DNA of 6,612 nucleotides, from the NCBI GenBank assembly GCA_946221045.1, contig CAMIIY010000114.1:1-6612 (forward strand). Reading direction: 5' to 3'. Numbering within the stretch: position 1 is the stretch's first letter; each line of letters opens with the position of its first letter. Made by a program: the position numbers and the translations under genes. Origin of the DNA: an uncultured Oceanospirillaceae bacterium (lineage in GTDB: Bacteria > Pseudomonadota > Gammaproteobacteria > Pseudomonadales > Balneatricaceae). The notes under the pieces are model-generated. The model was given only the letters and a program-made list of their open reading frames with translations, was not told the DNA's origin and made no database searches. Shown one piece after another: positions 1-6,612 of this stretch.

Positions 1-589
1 CCCGCCGGCCCGCCAGCGCATGCGCCAGCGTACCGCCGTCAACAAATTCCAGCTCACCACCCACAGGCACACCGTGGGCGATGCGTGATACCTGAATACC
101 CAGTTCTTTAACCTGCATGGCAATAAAGTGTGCAGTGGCCTCACCTTCAACGGTGGGGTTGGTTGCCAGAATCAACTCTTTCACCTCCCCCTGTTGCAGG
201 TTCTCAAGCAACTGATCAATACCCAGATCTTCAGGGCCGATACCATCAATGGGCGATAGGTGGCCGGACAACACAAAATAGTAGCCGTTAAAACCACCGG
301 TCTGTTCAATGGCGAGCATATCCACCGGTGACTCCAGCACACAGAGTAACGAGCGGTCCCGACTCTCTGACGCACAGATATCACAGAGGGTTGCTTCGGT
401 CAGAGTACGGCACTGCTGACAGTGACCAATCGCACCGACGGCTTTTTCCAGCACGGCTGACAGATCAAGCGCACCTTCACGGTCACGCTCCAGCAGGTGA
501 AATGCCATGCGCTGGGCGGTTTTCGGACCAACACCAGGCAGGCAACGCAGTGCCGAAATCAGCTGTTCCAGTAACGGGCTGAAGGACAT
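1..589 (-). CDS. recR: Recombination mediator protein RecR, 3' end outside window
   Basis: RecR works with RecF and RecO to load RecA onto SSB-coated gaps during recombinational DNA repair. The window holds 196 codons; E. coli RecR has 201 residues, and the visible end LAGRR matches E. coli LAGRH, so only about five residues are missing. Features seen: a helix-hairpin-helix segment [19 protein letters not shown] (15-33); a four-cysteine zinc finger (C57, C60, C69, C72); a Toprim domain at about 81-175 with E86, the [15 protein letters not shown] block and [12 protein letters not shown]; and the conserved C-terminal segment [22 protein letters not shown]. The ATG at 589 lies 2 bp after the ybaB stop (TGA TT ATG). 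No clear Shine-Dalgarno precedes it, so translation is probably coupled to ybaB. Nothing in the visible part looks broken. Confidence 0.98.
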   Translation of the reverse strand, partial: MSFSPLLEQLISALRCLPGVGPKTAQRMAFHLLERDREGALDLSAVLEKAVGAIGHCQQCRTLTEATLCDICASESRDRSLLCVLESPVDMLAIEQTGGFNGYYFVLSGHLSPIDGIGPEDLGIDQLLENLQQGEVKELILATNPTVEGEATAHFIAMQVKELGIQVSRIAHGVPVGGELEFVDGGTLAHALAGRR

Positions 590-591
590 AA

Positions 592-918
592 TCAGAACGG
601 CATATTAAAGCCGGGAGGCATGCCCATACCCCCGGTGATTTCAGACATTTTTTCCTGGCTGTAGGCTTCCACTTTGCGGACAGCATCATTCACAGCCGCC
701 GCAATCAGATCCTCCAGCATCTCTTTGTCTTCTTCCATCAGGCTGTCATCAATGCTGATCGAGCGCACATCGTGACGGCCATTCATAACGACTTTGACCA
801 GACCTGCACCGGACTCACCGGTCAGCTCGGCACTGGCAATCTGCTGCTGCGCTTTCTGCAGGTTTTCCTGCATCTTCTGCGCCTGTTTCATCAGGTTGCC
901 CATTCCGCCTTTCATCAT
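592..918 (-). CDS. ybaB: YbaB/EbfC family nucleoid-associated DNA-binding protein
   Basis: This small DNA-binding protein of the YbaB/EbfC family forms dimers and coats DNA; in several bacteria it acts as a nucleoid-associated protein. The 108-residue product matches the E. coli length (109) almost end to end. It begins [17 protein letters not shown], an N-terminal helix, followed by a Gln/Ala-rich helical arm to about residue 30. The family core [17 protein letters not shown] comes next, then [18 protein letters not shown] (62-79), and the tail ends MPPGFNMPF, a typical ending for the family. The start at 918 is set by a strong GAGGAG six bases upstream. The gene begins 13 bp after the dnaX stop and ends 2 bp before recR, the usual dnaX-ybaB-recR arrangement. 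Its exact cellular role is still debated. Confidence 0.97.
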   Translation of the reverse strand: MMKGGMGNLMKQAQKMQENLQKAQQQIASAELTGESGAGLVKVVMNGRHDVRSISIDDSLMEEDKEMLEDLIAAAVNDAVRKVEAYSQEKMSEITGGMGMPPGFNMPF

Positions 919-924
919 TGTTTG

Positions 925-930
925 CTCCTC
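925..930 (-). promoter_or_regulatory. Ribosome binding site of ybaB
   Basis: The minus strand reads GAGGAG six bases before the ATG at 918. The site lies immediately after the dnaX stop codon TAA (934-932). It decides the ybaB start: a longer reading from 945 would place this site inside the coding sequence and add nine residues (MIPIKEEQT) that the E. coli protein lacks. Confidence 0.85.
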
Positions 931-931
931 T

Positions 932-2794
932 TTAATGGGGATCAATCGGTGTCACTGATGCCAGATCAATTTCAGCATCAAACACCTGTTGAATTCGCTG
1001 TACCACAGGGTCTTCCCGCACTGCTTTCAATGCCTGCAACTGCCGGGCTTCACGCAGGCGTTGCTGGTGTTGTGCCGGGGTTTCCTGTGTTTGTACTGCC
1101 TGTACAAATTCTACCTTAACTGGCGTACCGAAATAATCGTGAATATGGGAAAGAATACGCCCTTGCTGGGTTTCATTAAGCATGGCAGCCTGATTGGGGG
1201 TGTAGTGAAACACTAAAGTTTCAGCCTGCACTGATTCAAGGCTCAAATGGCTGGCCAGACTTTCTGTCATGCCCGACAGGCCCAGCAAGGGGTGTAACCG
1301 CAACCAGCCAGATGACTGCAGCGTTTGCAGCTGGACAGGCTCCTCTGTACCAGACACCGGCATCGTTTCAGCCTCCGCCACCACAGGTTCCCGAGGGACC
1401 GGCAGGCTGACCTCTGCCGCCACTGCCACGGCAGCAGACGGTGTTTCAGGCACTGCAACGGTTTCAGCCATGGTCTGCGGTGCCACACCGTGGTCACGCT
1501 CTGCCATTGAGTCTGCACAGCTCTCCGGCGGAGCCATATCCCATGGCGGCGGGTCCTCCGCCATGGGCGGTTCAGTCTGCGGCTTTTTTGCGGGAGGGTA
1601 CTCCTGTTCAGCCGCCGGGACTGGAGCTTCAGCCGATGGTGACGAGGCCTGAGCCGGCTGCTCAACAGGAGCCGTGTCTGTATTTAACCGGGTTGGGCGA
1701 GGCGCCGCATCGGCCGGACGGAAGGCCAGCATACGCAACAGCACCATCTCGAGCCCTTCCCTGCCATCCGGGACATAGGGTAGGTCACGCCGGCCATTCA
1801 GACCGATCTGGTAATACAGCTGAACATCTTCAGGCGTCAGCTGAGCCGCCAGCGAACGGATACGCTGCTCATCTCCCAGACTGTTATCAATACCATCCGG
1901 CAGGGTCTGACAGATTGCCAGACGATGCAGTACGCTGAGCAGGTCTGCCAATAAGGTGCTGAAGTCCGGGGAGAACTCAGAGACATCCGCCACAGCCTGC
2001 AGCAGCGCTCGCGCATCACCGCTCGCCAGCGCTTCAATAATTCGATACACCAGTTGCTGATCAATCGTACCAAGCATCGCCCGGACATCGGCTTCACTGA
2101 TACTGCCGGCACCAAAAGCAATGGCCTGATCGGTCAGGCTCATGGCATCACGCATGGAACCATCTGCCGCCCGGGCCAGCATCCACAGGGCCGGCTCTTC
2201 ATGACTGACCTGCTCTTCATTCAGTACATGGGTCAGATGGCCAACAATGCGCTCGGGCACCAGGTTCTTAAGATTAAACTGCAGACAGCGGGATAAGATC
2301 GTAACGGGCAGTTTCTGAGGATCCGTGGTCGCCAGCAAAAATTTGACATGCGGCGGTGGCTCTTCGAGGGTTTTCAGCAACGCATTAAAGGAATGCGTTG
2401 ACAGCATGTGCACCTCGTCAATGAGGTAAACCTTGTAACGACCATGGGTCGGCGCATACTGCACGTTTTCCAGCAGCTCCCGGGTATCCTCAACCTTGGT
2501 ACGCGAGGCCGCATCCACTTCAATCAGGTCAACAAAACGCCCCTCGGCAATTTCACGACAGGCAGAACAGGTACCACAGGGTGAAGAAGAAACCCCGGTT
2601 TCACAGTTAAGCGACTTGGCAAACAAGCGGGCAATCGAGGTTTTACCCACCCCACGGGTACCCGTAAACAGGTACGCGTGGTGCAGACGGTTGTCATCAA
2701 GCGCATTCACCAGTGCTTTCAGCACATGCTCCTGACCCACCATCTCCTGAAAACGGGAGGGACGCCACTTACGCGCCAGAACCTGATAACTCAT
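932..2794 (-). CDS. dnaX: DNA polymerase III subunit tau (clamp loader ATPase)
   Basis: Tau is the AAA+ subunit of the replicative clamp loader. It loads the beta sliding clamp and ties polymerase cores to the DnaB helicase. The 620-residue product is close to the E. coli length (643). Visible motifs: Walker A GTRGVGKT (45-52); a four-cysteine zinc module (C64, C73, C76, C79); Walker [11 protein letters not shown] (122-131); sensor 1 LLATTDP; the SRC arginine-finger box (168-170); sensor 2 GSMRDAMSL around R215; domain III to about 360; a Pro/Ala/Glu-rich linker at about 361-490; and a C-terminal domain from about 494 that in E. coli tau contacts the polymerase alpha subunit. The ATG at 2794 begins [12 protein letters not shown], the standard family start, though no good Shine-Dalgarno precedes it. 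The gene carries a programmed -1 frameshift signal after codon 404, predicting a shorter gamma form. ybaB and recR follow in the conserved order. Confidence 0.98.
   Translation of the reverse strand: MSYQVLARKWRPSRFQEMVGQEHVLKALVNALDDNRLHHAYLFTGTRGVGKTSIARLFAKSLNCETGVSSSPCGTCSACREIAEGRFVDLIEVDAASRTKVEDTRELLENVQYAPTHGRYKVYLIDEVHMLSTHSFNALLKTLEEPPPHVKFLLATTDPQKLPVTILSRCLQFNLKNLVPERIVGHLTHVLNEEQVSHEEPALWMLARAADGSMRDAMSLTDQAIAFGAGSISEADVRAMLGTIDQQLVYRIIEALASGDARALLQAVADVSEFSPDFSTLLADLLSVLHRLAICQTLPDGIDNSLGDEQRIRSLAAQLTPEDVQLYYQIGLNGRRDLPYVPDGREGLEMVLLRMLAFRPADAAPRPTRLNTDTAPVEQPAQASSPSAEAPVPAAEQEYPPAKKPQTEPPMAEDPPPWDMAPPESCADSMAERDHGVAPQTMAETVAVPETPSAAVAVAAEVSLPVPREPVVAEAETMPVSGTEEPVQLQTLQSSGWLRLHPLLGLSGMTESLASHLSLESVQAETLVFHYTPNQAAMLNETQQGRILSHIHDYFGTPVKVEFVQAVQTQETPAQHQQRLREARQLQALKAVREDPVVQRIQQVFDAEIDLASVTPIDPH
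1540..1605 (-). promoter_or_regulatory. dnaX: Programmed -1 ribosomal frameshift signal in dnaX
   Basis: Three elements lie in order on the minus strand. First, AGGAG (1605-1601) acts as an internal Shine-Dalgarno-like stimulator, 11 nt before the slip site. Second, the heptamer A AAA AAG (1589-1583) sits in frame as GCA AAA AAG, codons 402-404. Third, there is a stem-loop at 1567-1540, where CCCATGGCGG pairs perfectly with CCGCCATGGG around an 8-nt loop. A competing smaller hairpin is possible at 1570-1558 (CCGCC/GGCGG, 3-nt loop). The -1-frame TGA at 1574-1572 lies between slip site and stem. The arrangement matches E. coli dnaX (AGGGAG, A AAA AAG, hairpin), although the 15-nt spacer to the 10-bp stem is longer than I recall for E. 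coli. Confidence 0.85.
1572..2794 (-). CDS. dnaX: DNA polymerase III subunit gamma, predicted -1 frameshift product of dnaX
   Basis: This is the predicted alternative product of dnaX. Translation follows the tau frame through Lys404, slips back one base on A AAA AAG, reads GCC GCA GAC (Ala-Ala-Asp), and stops at TGA (1574-1572), giving 407 residues. E. coli gamma has 431 residues and arises the same way. This form would keep the zinc module, ATPase and oligomerisation domains I-III plus a short part of the linker. It would lose the regions that in tau bind DnaB and the polymerase core, so it could load clamps but not couple the replisome. The slippery site and the nearby -1-frame stop are seen directly; that the shift actually occurs is inferred from the known E. 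coli mechanism. Confidence 0.8.
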
Positions 2795-2873
2795 TACTTG
2801 GGTTGTGATCCGTACAAGATGCAGAAGCAGTTATGCTACCGGTTGCCGAACAGCGATGCCAGCTAAACCTGCC
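2795..2873 (-). other. Intergenic gap between the GGDEF/EAL gene and dnaX, no clear signal
   Basis: These 79 bp separate the TAA of the signalling gene from the ATG of dnaX. I see no GC-rich hairpin followed by a T-run, so no convincing intrinsic terminator. A weak -10-like CATAAC is present, but nothing resembling a -35 box lies at the right distance. There is no good Shine-Dalgarno before the dnaX ATG; the bases just upstream read CAACCCAAGTA. The 4.5S RNA gene found next to dnaX in some gammaproteobacteria was looked for here and its conserved GGAAGCAGC core is absent. dnaX may have a weak promoter here, or be read through from upstream. Confidence 0.5.
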
Positions 2874-5705
2874 TTAATTCCGGGCAACATCAAAGCCCTG
2901 GCCGGCCAGCAGTTTTTCCATCTCAGTGGCCGCCAGCGCCGGTGCAAAAAGATAACCCTGAGCCACGTCACAGCCAAGTCCCGCCAGACTGGCAAACTGT
3001 TTTTTTGATTCCACGCCTTCAGCCACCACTGTCATACCCAGGGTATGGGCCATGTTGATAATGGCTTCCATAATGGCGATATCGGTATCCTTCTGGTCCA
3101 GCTCGAAGGTAAAGGATTTATCCACCTTGAGTACATCCACCGGTAAACGGCGCAGATAGTTCAGGGATGAATAGCCGCTGCCAAAATCGTCCAGCTCAAG
3201 TTCAATACCAATACCCCGAATCTGTTGCAGCACCGGCAAGGCCACTGCAAGGTTCTCAATGACTGCGGTTTCTGTGATTTCGATGCTCAGGGTGTCATCG
3301 AGCCCGGAGTAGAGTTCAAGAGTCTCTCGCAGCCTTGCCACCAGATTCGGATCAACCAGCTGTTTCGGCGAGAGGTTGACCGAGACCCGGCGCGACTGCA
3401 TCAGGCCTGCCTGCTGCCAGTAATGCACCTGACTGGCCACCGTCGAAAATACCCATTCACCAATCGGCAGAATCAGGCCACTGCTTTCTGCCACCGGAAT
3501 AAATTCGGCGGGCGAGATAAATTTGCCATCCTCACCACGCCAGCGCAGCAGGGCCTCCATACCGATAATCTCGCCATTGGCGATGGACACCTTTGGCTGA
3601 TAATAAATTTCCAGCTGATTCTGCTCCAGCGCCTGACGCAATTCACTCTTGAGCTTGATCTGCTCAAGGTTTTTCGCATTCATCGCTTTATCAAAGAAGC
3701 AGATCTGATCACGCCCTTTTTTCTTGGCGTTGTACATCGCCGCATCAGCGTGCTGAATCAGGGTTGTGGCATCGCTGCCGTCGTGCGGGTAGATGGCAAT
3801 GCCAATACTGGCACCAATAAAGGTTTCTGTATTTTTCAGCTGAAAAGGCAGTTTCAGCTGCGCCCGGACTTTGTCCGCAATAATCTGCGCCATATTCACT
3901 TCATGGATTCCGGGCAGAATCAAAATAAACTCATCACCGCCCCAGCGCACCACGGTATCCGACTGCCTGACCTGGCTTTCAATCCGCCGTGCGGTTTCTG
4001 TCAGCAGTTGATCACCGTATTCATGACCGAGTGAGTCATTGATGTGTTTGAAGAAATCAAGATCGATGAATACCAGCGCCAGAGACTCACCATGCCGGTC
4101 TGCCAGTCGCATGTCATGTACCAGGCGTTCCTGACACAGGGTACGGTTGGCCAGTTCTGTCAGCGGGTCATAATAGGCCAGGCTTTTCAGTGATTCCTGG
4201 GTTTTCTTGTGTTCAGTGATATCCGTAAACACACCAAAATAACCGGACACCTGACCATCCCCTCCGACAATGCTCTTAATGGTCAGCCATTCAGGGTAGA
4301 TATCGCCGTTTTTCTTACGATTCCAGATCTCACCGGCCCAACTGCCCAGCATATCTATCTGGTGCCACATATCCTCATAAAATGCAGCCTTGTGCTTGCC
4401 CGAATTGAGGACACTGGGTTTAGAGCCCTGGACCTCTTCCAGGGAGTAACCTGTAACGCGCTCAAAGGCAGCATTTACATCGGTGATCACATGATGTTTA
4501 TCCGTGACCATGATGCCCTCATTGGTGGTATCAAAAATATACCGTGACAGGCGCAGTTCATCTTCTTTCGCCTGCCGGTCAGAGATATCGGTATCGATGC
4601 TGCAAACCGCATATCGCTGGCCATGCTCATCCTCGAGTGCAAACCGGCTGCACAGAAAATGATACCGCTGGCCATGTTTATCAACCAGAAAATGACCATG
4701 ATGCGGCTCACCCGTCTGCAATACCCGCTGGTCCTGTTGCTGCAAATCTGTGAGTTCATCACCCTCAAACAGATCCGGCAGGCTCATCTTTCGCAAGGCA
4801 TCAATATCTTTAATACCGTAAAAACGCAGATACGAGGGATTGGCACGAATAAAGCGCCCCTGCCCATCGCGCAGCATGATCATGGACGGCGAGTTATTCA
4901 GCAACTGCTCCAGCAGAATGGCATTAGTCTTGAGCTCGGTATGATACTGCTGTATCTGATCCGCCATCTGATTGAGGCTGCGCCCCAGAATGCCAAGCTC
5001 ATCCCAGCCGCGCCAGGCTTCCCGGTGCTGAAAATTTCCATCTGAATAGATCGTTGACTGCGTCACCAAGCGCTTGGCGCGGCGCGTTACCATCGTATTT
5101 AATGCCCAGCCAAGAATTACAGATAACAGGACAAACGCAATCAACAGGGTATAGAACAGGTATTGCAGCTGATTCAGGCTGCTAATAAAGGTGCCACGCT
5201 CATCAATCTCAAGCAGGACAACCCCCAGGGTTTCCGGCCTTAATTCAGTGGCTTCACGAATATATTGCTGAACCGGAATCGCGGCATAGAGACTTTTTTC
5301 AGCATCATTGGATTCAAACACATAACCACGGCTGCGGCGGGCCTGCGTTAACATCTCAAGGCTCATGTGCAGATAGGGCTGAACCTCGAAGAAGCTGGCA
5401 TTTTCGTATTCAGGGTTAGCTGAAACGATCACCTGATCCGTGTAATCAAACAGAATCAGGTTTTTAACCTTGCTGGAACTGGCACTGAGCAATACCTCTC
5501 GCCGAACGCCTTCCAGATCACCTTTTTGCAGCAGGTATTCCAGCGTGCCCTGTAAACGGTTGGCGGTATGCAGTGTTTCGGTGCGCAACTCATCCAGGTT
5601 ATTGGTTACCAGAATGGGTTTAATCATTACCAGCGCAATCAGCAATATGGCCATCGCACTGATCAGGATGATCGCCGGAATCGTAAAACGCAGAGAAATC
5701 CGCAC
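2874..5705 (-). CDS. Membrane-anchored c-di-GMP sensor enzyme: periplasmic sensor-HAMP-PAS-PAS-GGDEF-EAL
   Basis: This 943-residue inner-membrane protein probably makes and/or degrades cyclic di-GMP. Predicted layout: TM1 at about 7-29; a periplasmic region at 30-181 that looks Cache-like (inference); TM2 at about 182-204; HAMP at about 205-256, ending DELGILGRSLNQMADQI; a short coiled coil; PAS1 at about 268-380; PAS2 at about 386-500; GGDEF at about 507-672; EAL at about 685-935. The GGDEF signature is intact (GGDEF 589-593, metal ligand D548, N556), as is the RxxD inhibitory site (RQSD 580-583) five residues before it. The EAL domain keeps EALLRW (717-722), N777, E809, E812, DDFGSGYSSL (839-848), K860, E896 and Q916, the residues expected for an active phosphodiesterase. 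The start is GTG at 5705, because an in-frame TAA lies three codons upstream, and TAAGG sits 7 nt before it. The upstream SBP gene ends 21 bp away, so the two are probably co-transcribed. Net activity and ligand are unknown. Confidence 0.95.
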   Translation of the reverse strand: MRISLRFTIPAIILISAMAILLIALVMIKPILVTNNLDELRTETLHTANRLQGTLEYLLQKGDLEGVRREVLLSASSSKVKNLILFDYTDQVIVSANPEYENASFFEVQPYLHMSLEMLTQARRSRGYVFESNDAEKSLYAAIPVQQYIREATELRPETLGVVLLEIDERGTFISSLNQLQYLFYTLLIAFVLLSVILGWALNTMVTRRAKRLVTQSTIYSDGNFQHREAWRGWDELGILGRSLNQMADQIQQYHTELKTNAILLEQLLNNSPSMIMLRDGQGRFIRANPSYLRFYGIKDIDALRKMSLPDLFEGDELTDLQQQDQRVLQTGEPHHGHFLVDKHGQRYHFLCSRFALEDEHGQRYAVCSIDTDISDRQAKEDELRLSRYIFDTTNEGIMVTDKHHVITDVNAAFERVTGYSLEEVQGSKPSVLNSGKHKAAFYEDMWHQIDMLGSWAGEIWNRKKNGDIYPEWLTIKSIVGGDGQVSGYFGVFTDITEHKKTQESLKSLAYYDPLTELANRTLCQERLVHDMRLADRHGESLALVFIDLDFFKHINDSLGHEYGDQLLTETARRIESQVRQSDTVVRWGGDEFILILPGIHEVNMAQIIADKVRAQLKLPFQLKNTETFIGASIGIAIYPHDGSDATTLIQHADAAMYNAKKKGRDQICFFDKAMNAKNLEQIKLKSELRQALEQNQLEIYYQPKVSIANGEIIGMEALLRWRGEDGKFISPAEFIPVAESSGLILPIGEWVFSTVASQVHYWQQAGLMQSRRVSVNLSPKQLVDPNLVARLRETLELYSGLDDTLSIEITETAVIENLAVALPVLQQIRGIGIELELDDFGSGYSSLNYLRRLPVDVLKVDKSFTFELDQKDTDIAIMEAIINMAHTLGMTVVAEGVESKKQFASLAGLGCDVAQGYLFAPALAATEMEKLLAGQGFDVARN

Positions 5706-5712
5706 AAAGAGG

Positions 5713-5717
5713 CCTTA
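5713..5717 (-). promoter_or_regulatory. Ribosome binding site supporting the GTG start of the GGDEF/EAL gene
   Basis: On the minus strand TAAGG lies 7 nt upstream of the GTG at 5705. It falls within the 21-bp AT-rich gap after the stop codon of the substrate-binding-protein gene. An in-frame TAA overlaps this site, so no start further upstream is possible. The next in-frame ATG is codon 18, which would remove most of TM1. This supports GTG as the real start. Confidence 0.6.
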
Positions 5718-5726
5718 ATTAAATAC

Positions 5727-6612
5727 TTAATTTATGCCCGGTAGCAGCAGGTCATGCAGATCCACCGGTTCACCTTTCAACAACCCTGTCTGGCGCATCC
5801 AACGTTGTATAGGGATCGCTCTGTTGACAAGTTCTTCTTCATTTATCAGGTAACTGACTTTACCCCGGGCGGGCAGCTCAAGACCGGTTAACGCCTCACT
5901 GAATTCAACGGCGGTCAGACCCTGATGTTTGCCTGCCAACACCATAGCAGAAGGATTATTTTCCACCAAGAGATCCCGCGCCCTGAACCAGCCATCGGCC
6001 AGCACTTTAAGGGTTTCACGGTGCTGTTCAATAACCGAGGTTCGTACCACCAGCACATCAACAATCTCTTCCGGTATCTGACGGCTGTCAAAAATCTGCC
6101 GGGCACCCTGCTTGAGCAGTTGGGTTCGTACCGGCTCAAACGTCACCACGGCATCAACTCTGGCATCCTGATAGGCCTCTTCATGCTGATCGACCTGCAG
6201 ATCAACCAGTACAACCTCAGACGGTTTCACCCCGTTAATCTGCAAAGCACGGCTGAGCATAAACGCACCCAGTGCGGTGGACTCAACCCCAACCCGTTGC
6301 CCTTTTAACGCGGGCACCGAATCAATTTCAGGCCGCGCCATAATCACATCGGCACCGGCTGAAATATCTGTAACCAGAAAAATCTTCAGATCCACACCGG
6401 ACGCCGCCAGCATTAATGCTTCATCCAGGGTTAATCCGGCAACATCAATAACGCCATTGCGCAGCGCGCGCATCACCTCACTGGCCGACGGCAGCAGTAC
6501 CACTCGCAAATCGTCCGGGTAAAAACCTTTGCTTTTAGCCAGATACAATGGCTCATAACCCGGCCAGCGATTCGTGCCGACCTGCAATAAGGTATTTTTT
6601 TCCGGTGTATCC
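5727..6612 (-). CDS. NitT/TauT-family (NMT1/SsuA-like) periplasmic substrate-binding protein, 5' end outside window
   Basis: This is a solute-binding protein of the nitrate/sulfonate/taurine type, normally periplasmic and ligand-capturing. The reading frame stays open to the window edge, showing 294 residues before TAA at 5729-5727. Family hallmarks are visible: NRWPGYEPLYLA near the N-terminus (the usual first ligand-loop motif), SASEVMRALRNGVIDVAGL (lobe I), DISAGADVIMA, LKGQRVGVE (hinge and second-lobe entry), and DAVVTFEPV followed by an IFDSRQIPEEIVDVLVVR segment. A TTG at 6587 could be read as a start, but coding continues upstream of it. Family members are about 320-340 residues with a signal peptide, so roughly 25-45 residues, including the export signal, should lie beyond 6612. 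No permease or ATPase gene is visible. The next gene, 21 bp away, is a membrane GGDEF/EAL protein, so this SBP may serve signalling rather than uptake. The ligand cannot be inferred from sequence. The family call is firm; the signalling role is inference. Confidence 0.87.
   Translation of the reverse strand, partial: DTPEKNTLLQVGTNRWPGYEPLYLAKSKGFYPDDLRVVLLPSASEVMRALRNGVIDVAGLTLDEALMLAASGVDLKIFLVTDISAGADVIMARPEIDSVPALKGQRVGVESTALGAFMLSRALQINGVKPSEVVLVDLQVDQHEEAYQDARVDAVVTFEPVRTQLLKQGARQIFDSRQIPEEIVDVLVVRTSVIEQHRETLKVLADGWFRARDLLVENNPSAMVLAGKHQGLTAVEFSEALTGLELPARGKVSYLINEEELVNRAIPIQRWMRQTGLLKGEPVDLHDLLLPGIN

Noticed and set aside
919..945. Longer ybaB reading starting at 945
   Set aside because: It would overlap the end of dnaX and put the GAGGAG ribosome binding site inside the coding sequence. 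The E. coli homologue fits the ATG at 918.
1540..1567. The 10-bp stem-loop as an intrinsic terminator or mobile-element end
   Set aside because: It lies inside dnaX, has no T-run after it on the transcribed strand, and sits downstream of the slippery heptamer, so a frameshift stimulator explains it better.
1441..1938. A 165-codon open frame on the plus strand
   Set aside because: It is antisense to dnaX. The Pro/Ala-rich linker of dnaX is GC-rich and opens several opposite frames (others at 1269-1652 and 1267-1665), and none shows a domain.
2795..2873. 4.5S RNA (ffs) gene next to dnaX
   Set aside because: The conserved signal-recognition core (GGAAGCAGC and neighbours) is absent on both strands, and the gap is too short for the full RNA plus a promoter.
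3225..4034. A 269-codon open frame on the plus strand
   Set aside because: It lies wholly antisense to the GGDEF/EAL gene, whose domains are unambiguous. Its translation shows no recognisable domain, and it is best read as a shadow of the real codons.
6585..6587. TTG at 6587 as the start of the substrate-binding protein
   Set aside because: The frame stays open and coding-like up to the window edge. Starting at TTG would leave no signal peptide, which this family needs for export.

Overview
The window carries five genes, all on the minus strand, so transcription runs from high to low coordinates: a substrate-binding protein (SBP), a membrane-bound GGDEF/EAL protein, dnaX, ybaB and recR. The SBP gene enters from beyond position 6612 and recR leaves past position 1. 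The dnaX-ybaB-recR order and close protein similarity to the E. coli versions point to a gammaproteobacterium. It could be a marine Oceanospirillales- or Alteromonadales-like lineage, but that is a guess. No RNA gene, insertion sequence, CRISPR array or clear intrinsic terminator was found.

Positions 6612-2874 form a probable c-di-GMP sensory module. The first gene encodes an SBP of the NitT/TauT (NMT1/SsuA-like) family, with its N-terminus outside the window. Only 21 bp later, a GTG-started gene encodes a 943-residue protein with this layout: TM helix, periplasmic sensor region, TM helix, HAMP, PAS, PAS, GGDEF, EAL. Both catalytic domains and the GGDEF inhibitory site keep their key residues. 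The pairing resembles the Vibrio cholerae NspS-MbaA system, in which a periplasmic SBP controls a GGDEF-EAL membrane protein. The SBP family here is different and the ligand is unknown.

Positions 2794-1 form the conserved replication and recombination cluster. dnaX encodes the tau subunit of the DNA polymerase III clamp loader (620 residues). It contains a complete programmed -1 frameshift signal: an upstream Shine-Dalgarno-like AGGAG, the slippery heptamer A AAA AAG, a -1-frame TGA, and a perfect 10-bp stem-loop downstream. This predicts a 407-residue gamma form. ybaB (nucleoid-associated protein) follows 13 bp later behind a strong ribosome binding site. recR (recombination mediator) starts 2 bp after ybaB and lacks only its last few residues.

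A 79-bp gap at 2795-2873 separates the two modules. It shows no convincing terminator or promoter, so read-through from the signalling genes into dnaX is possible.
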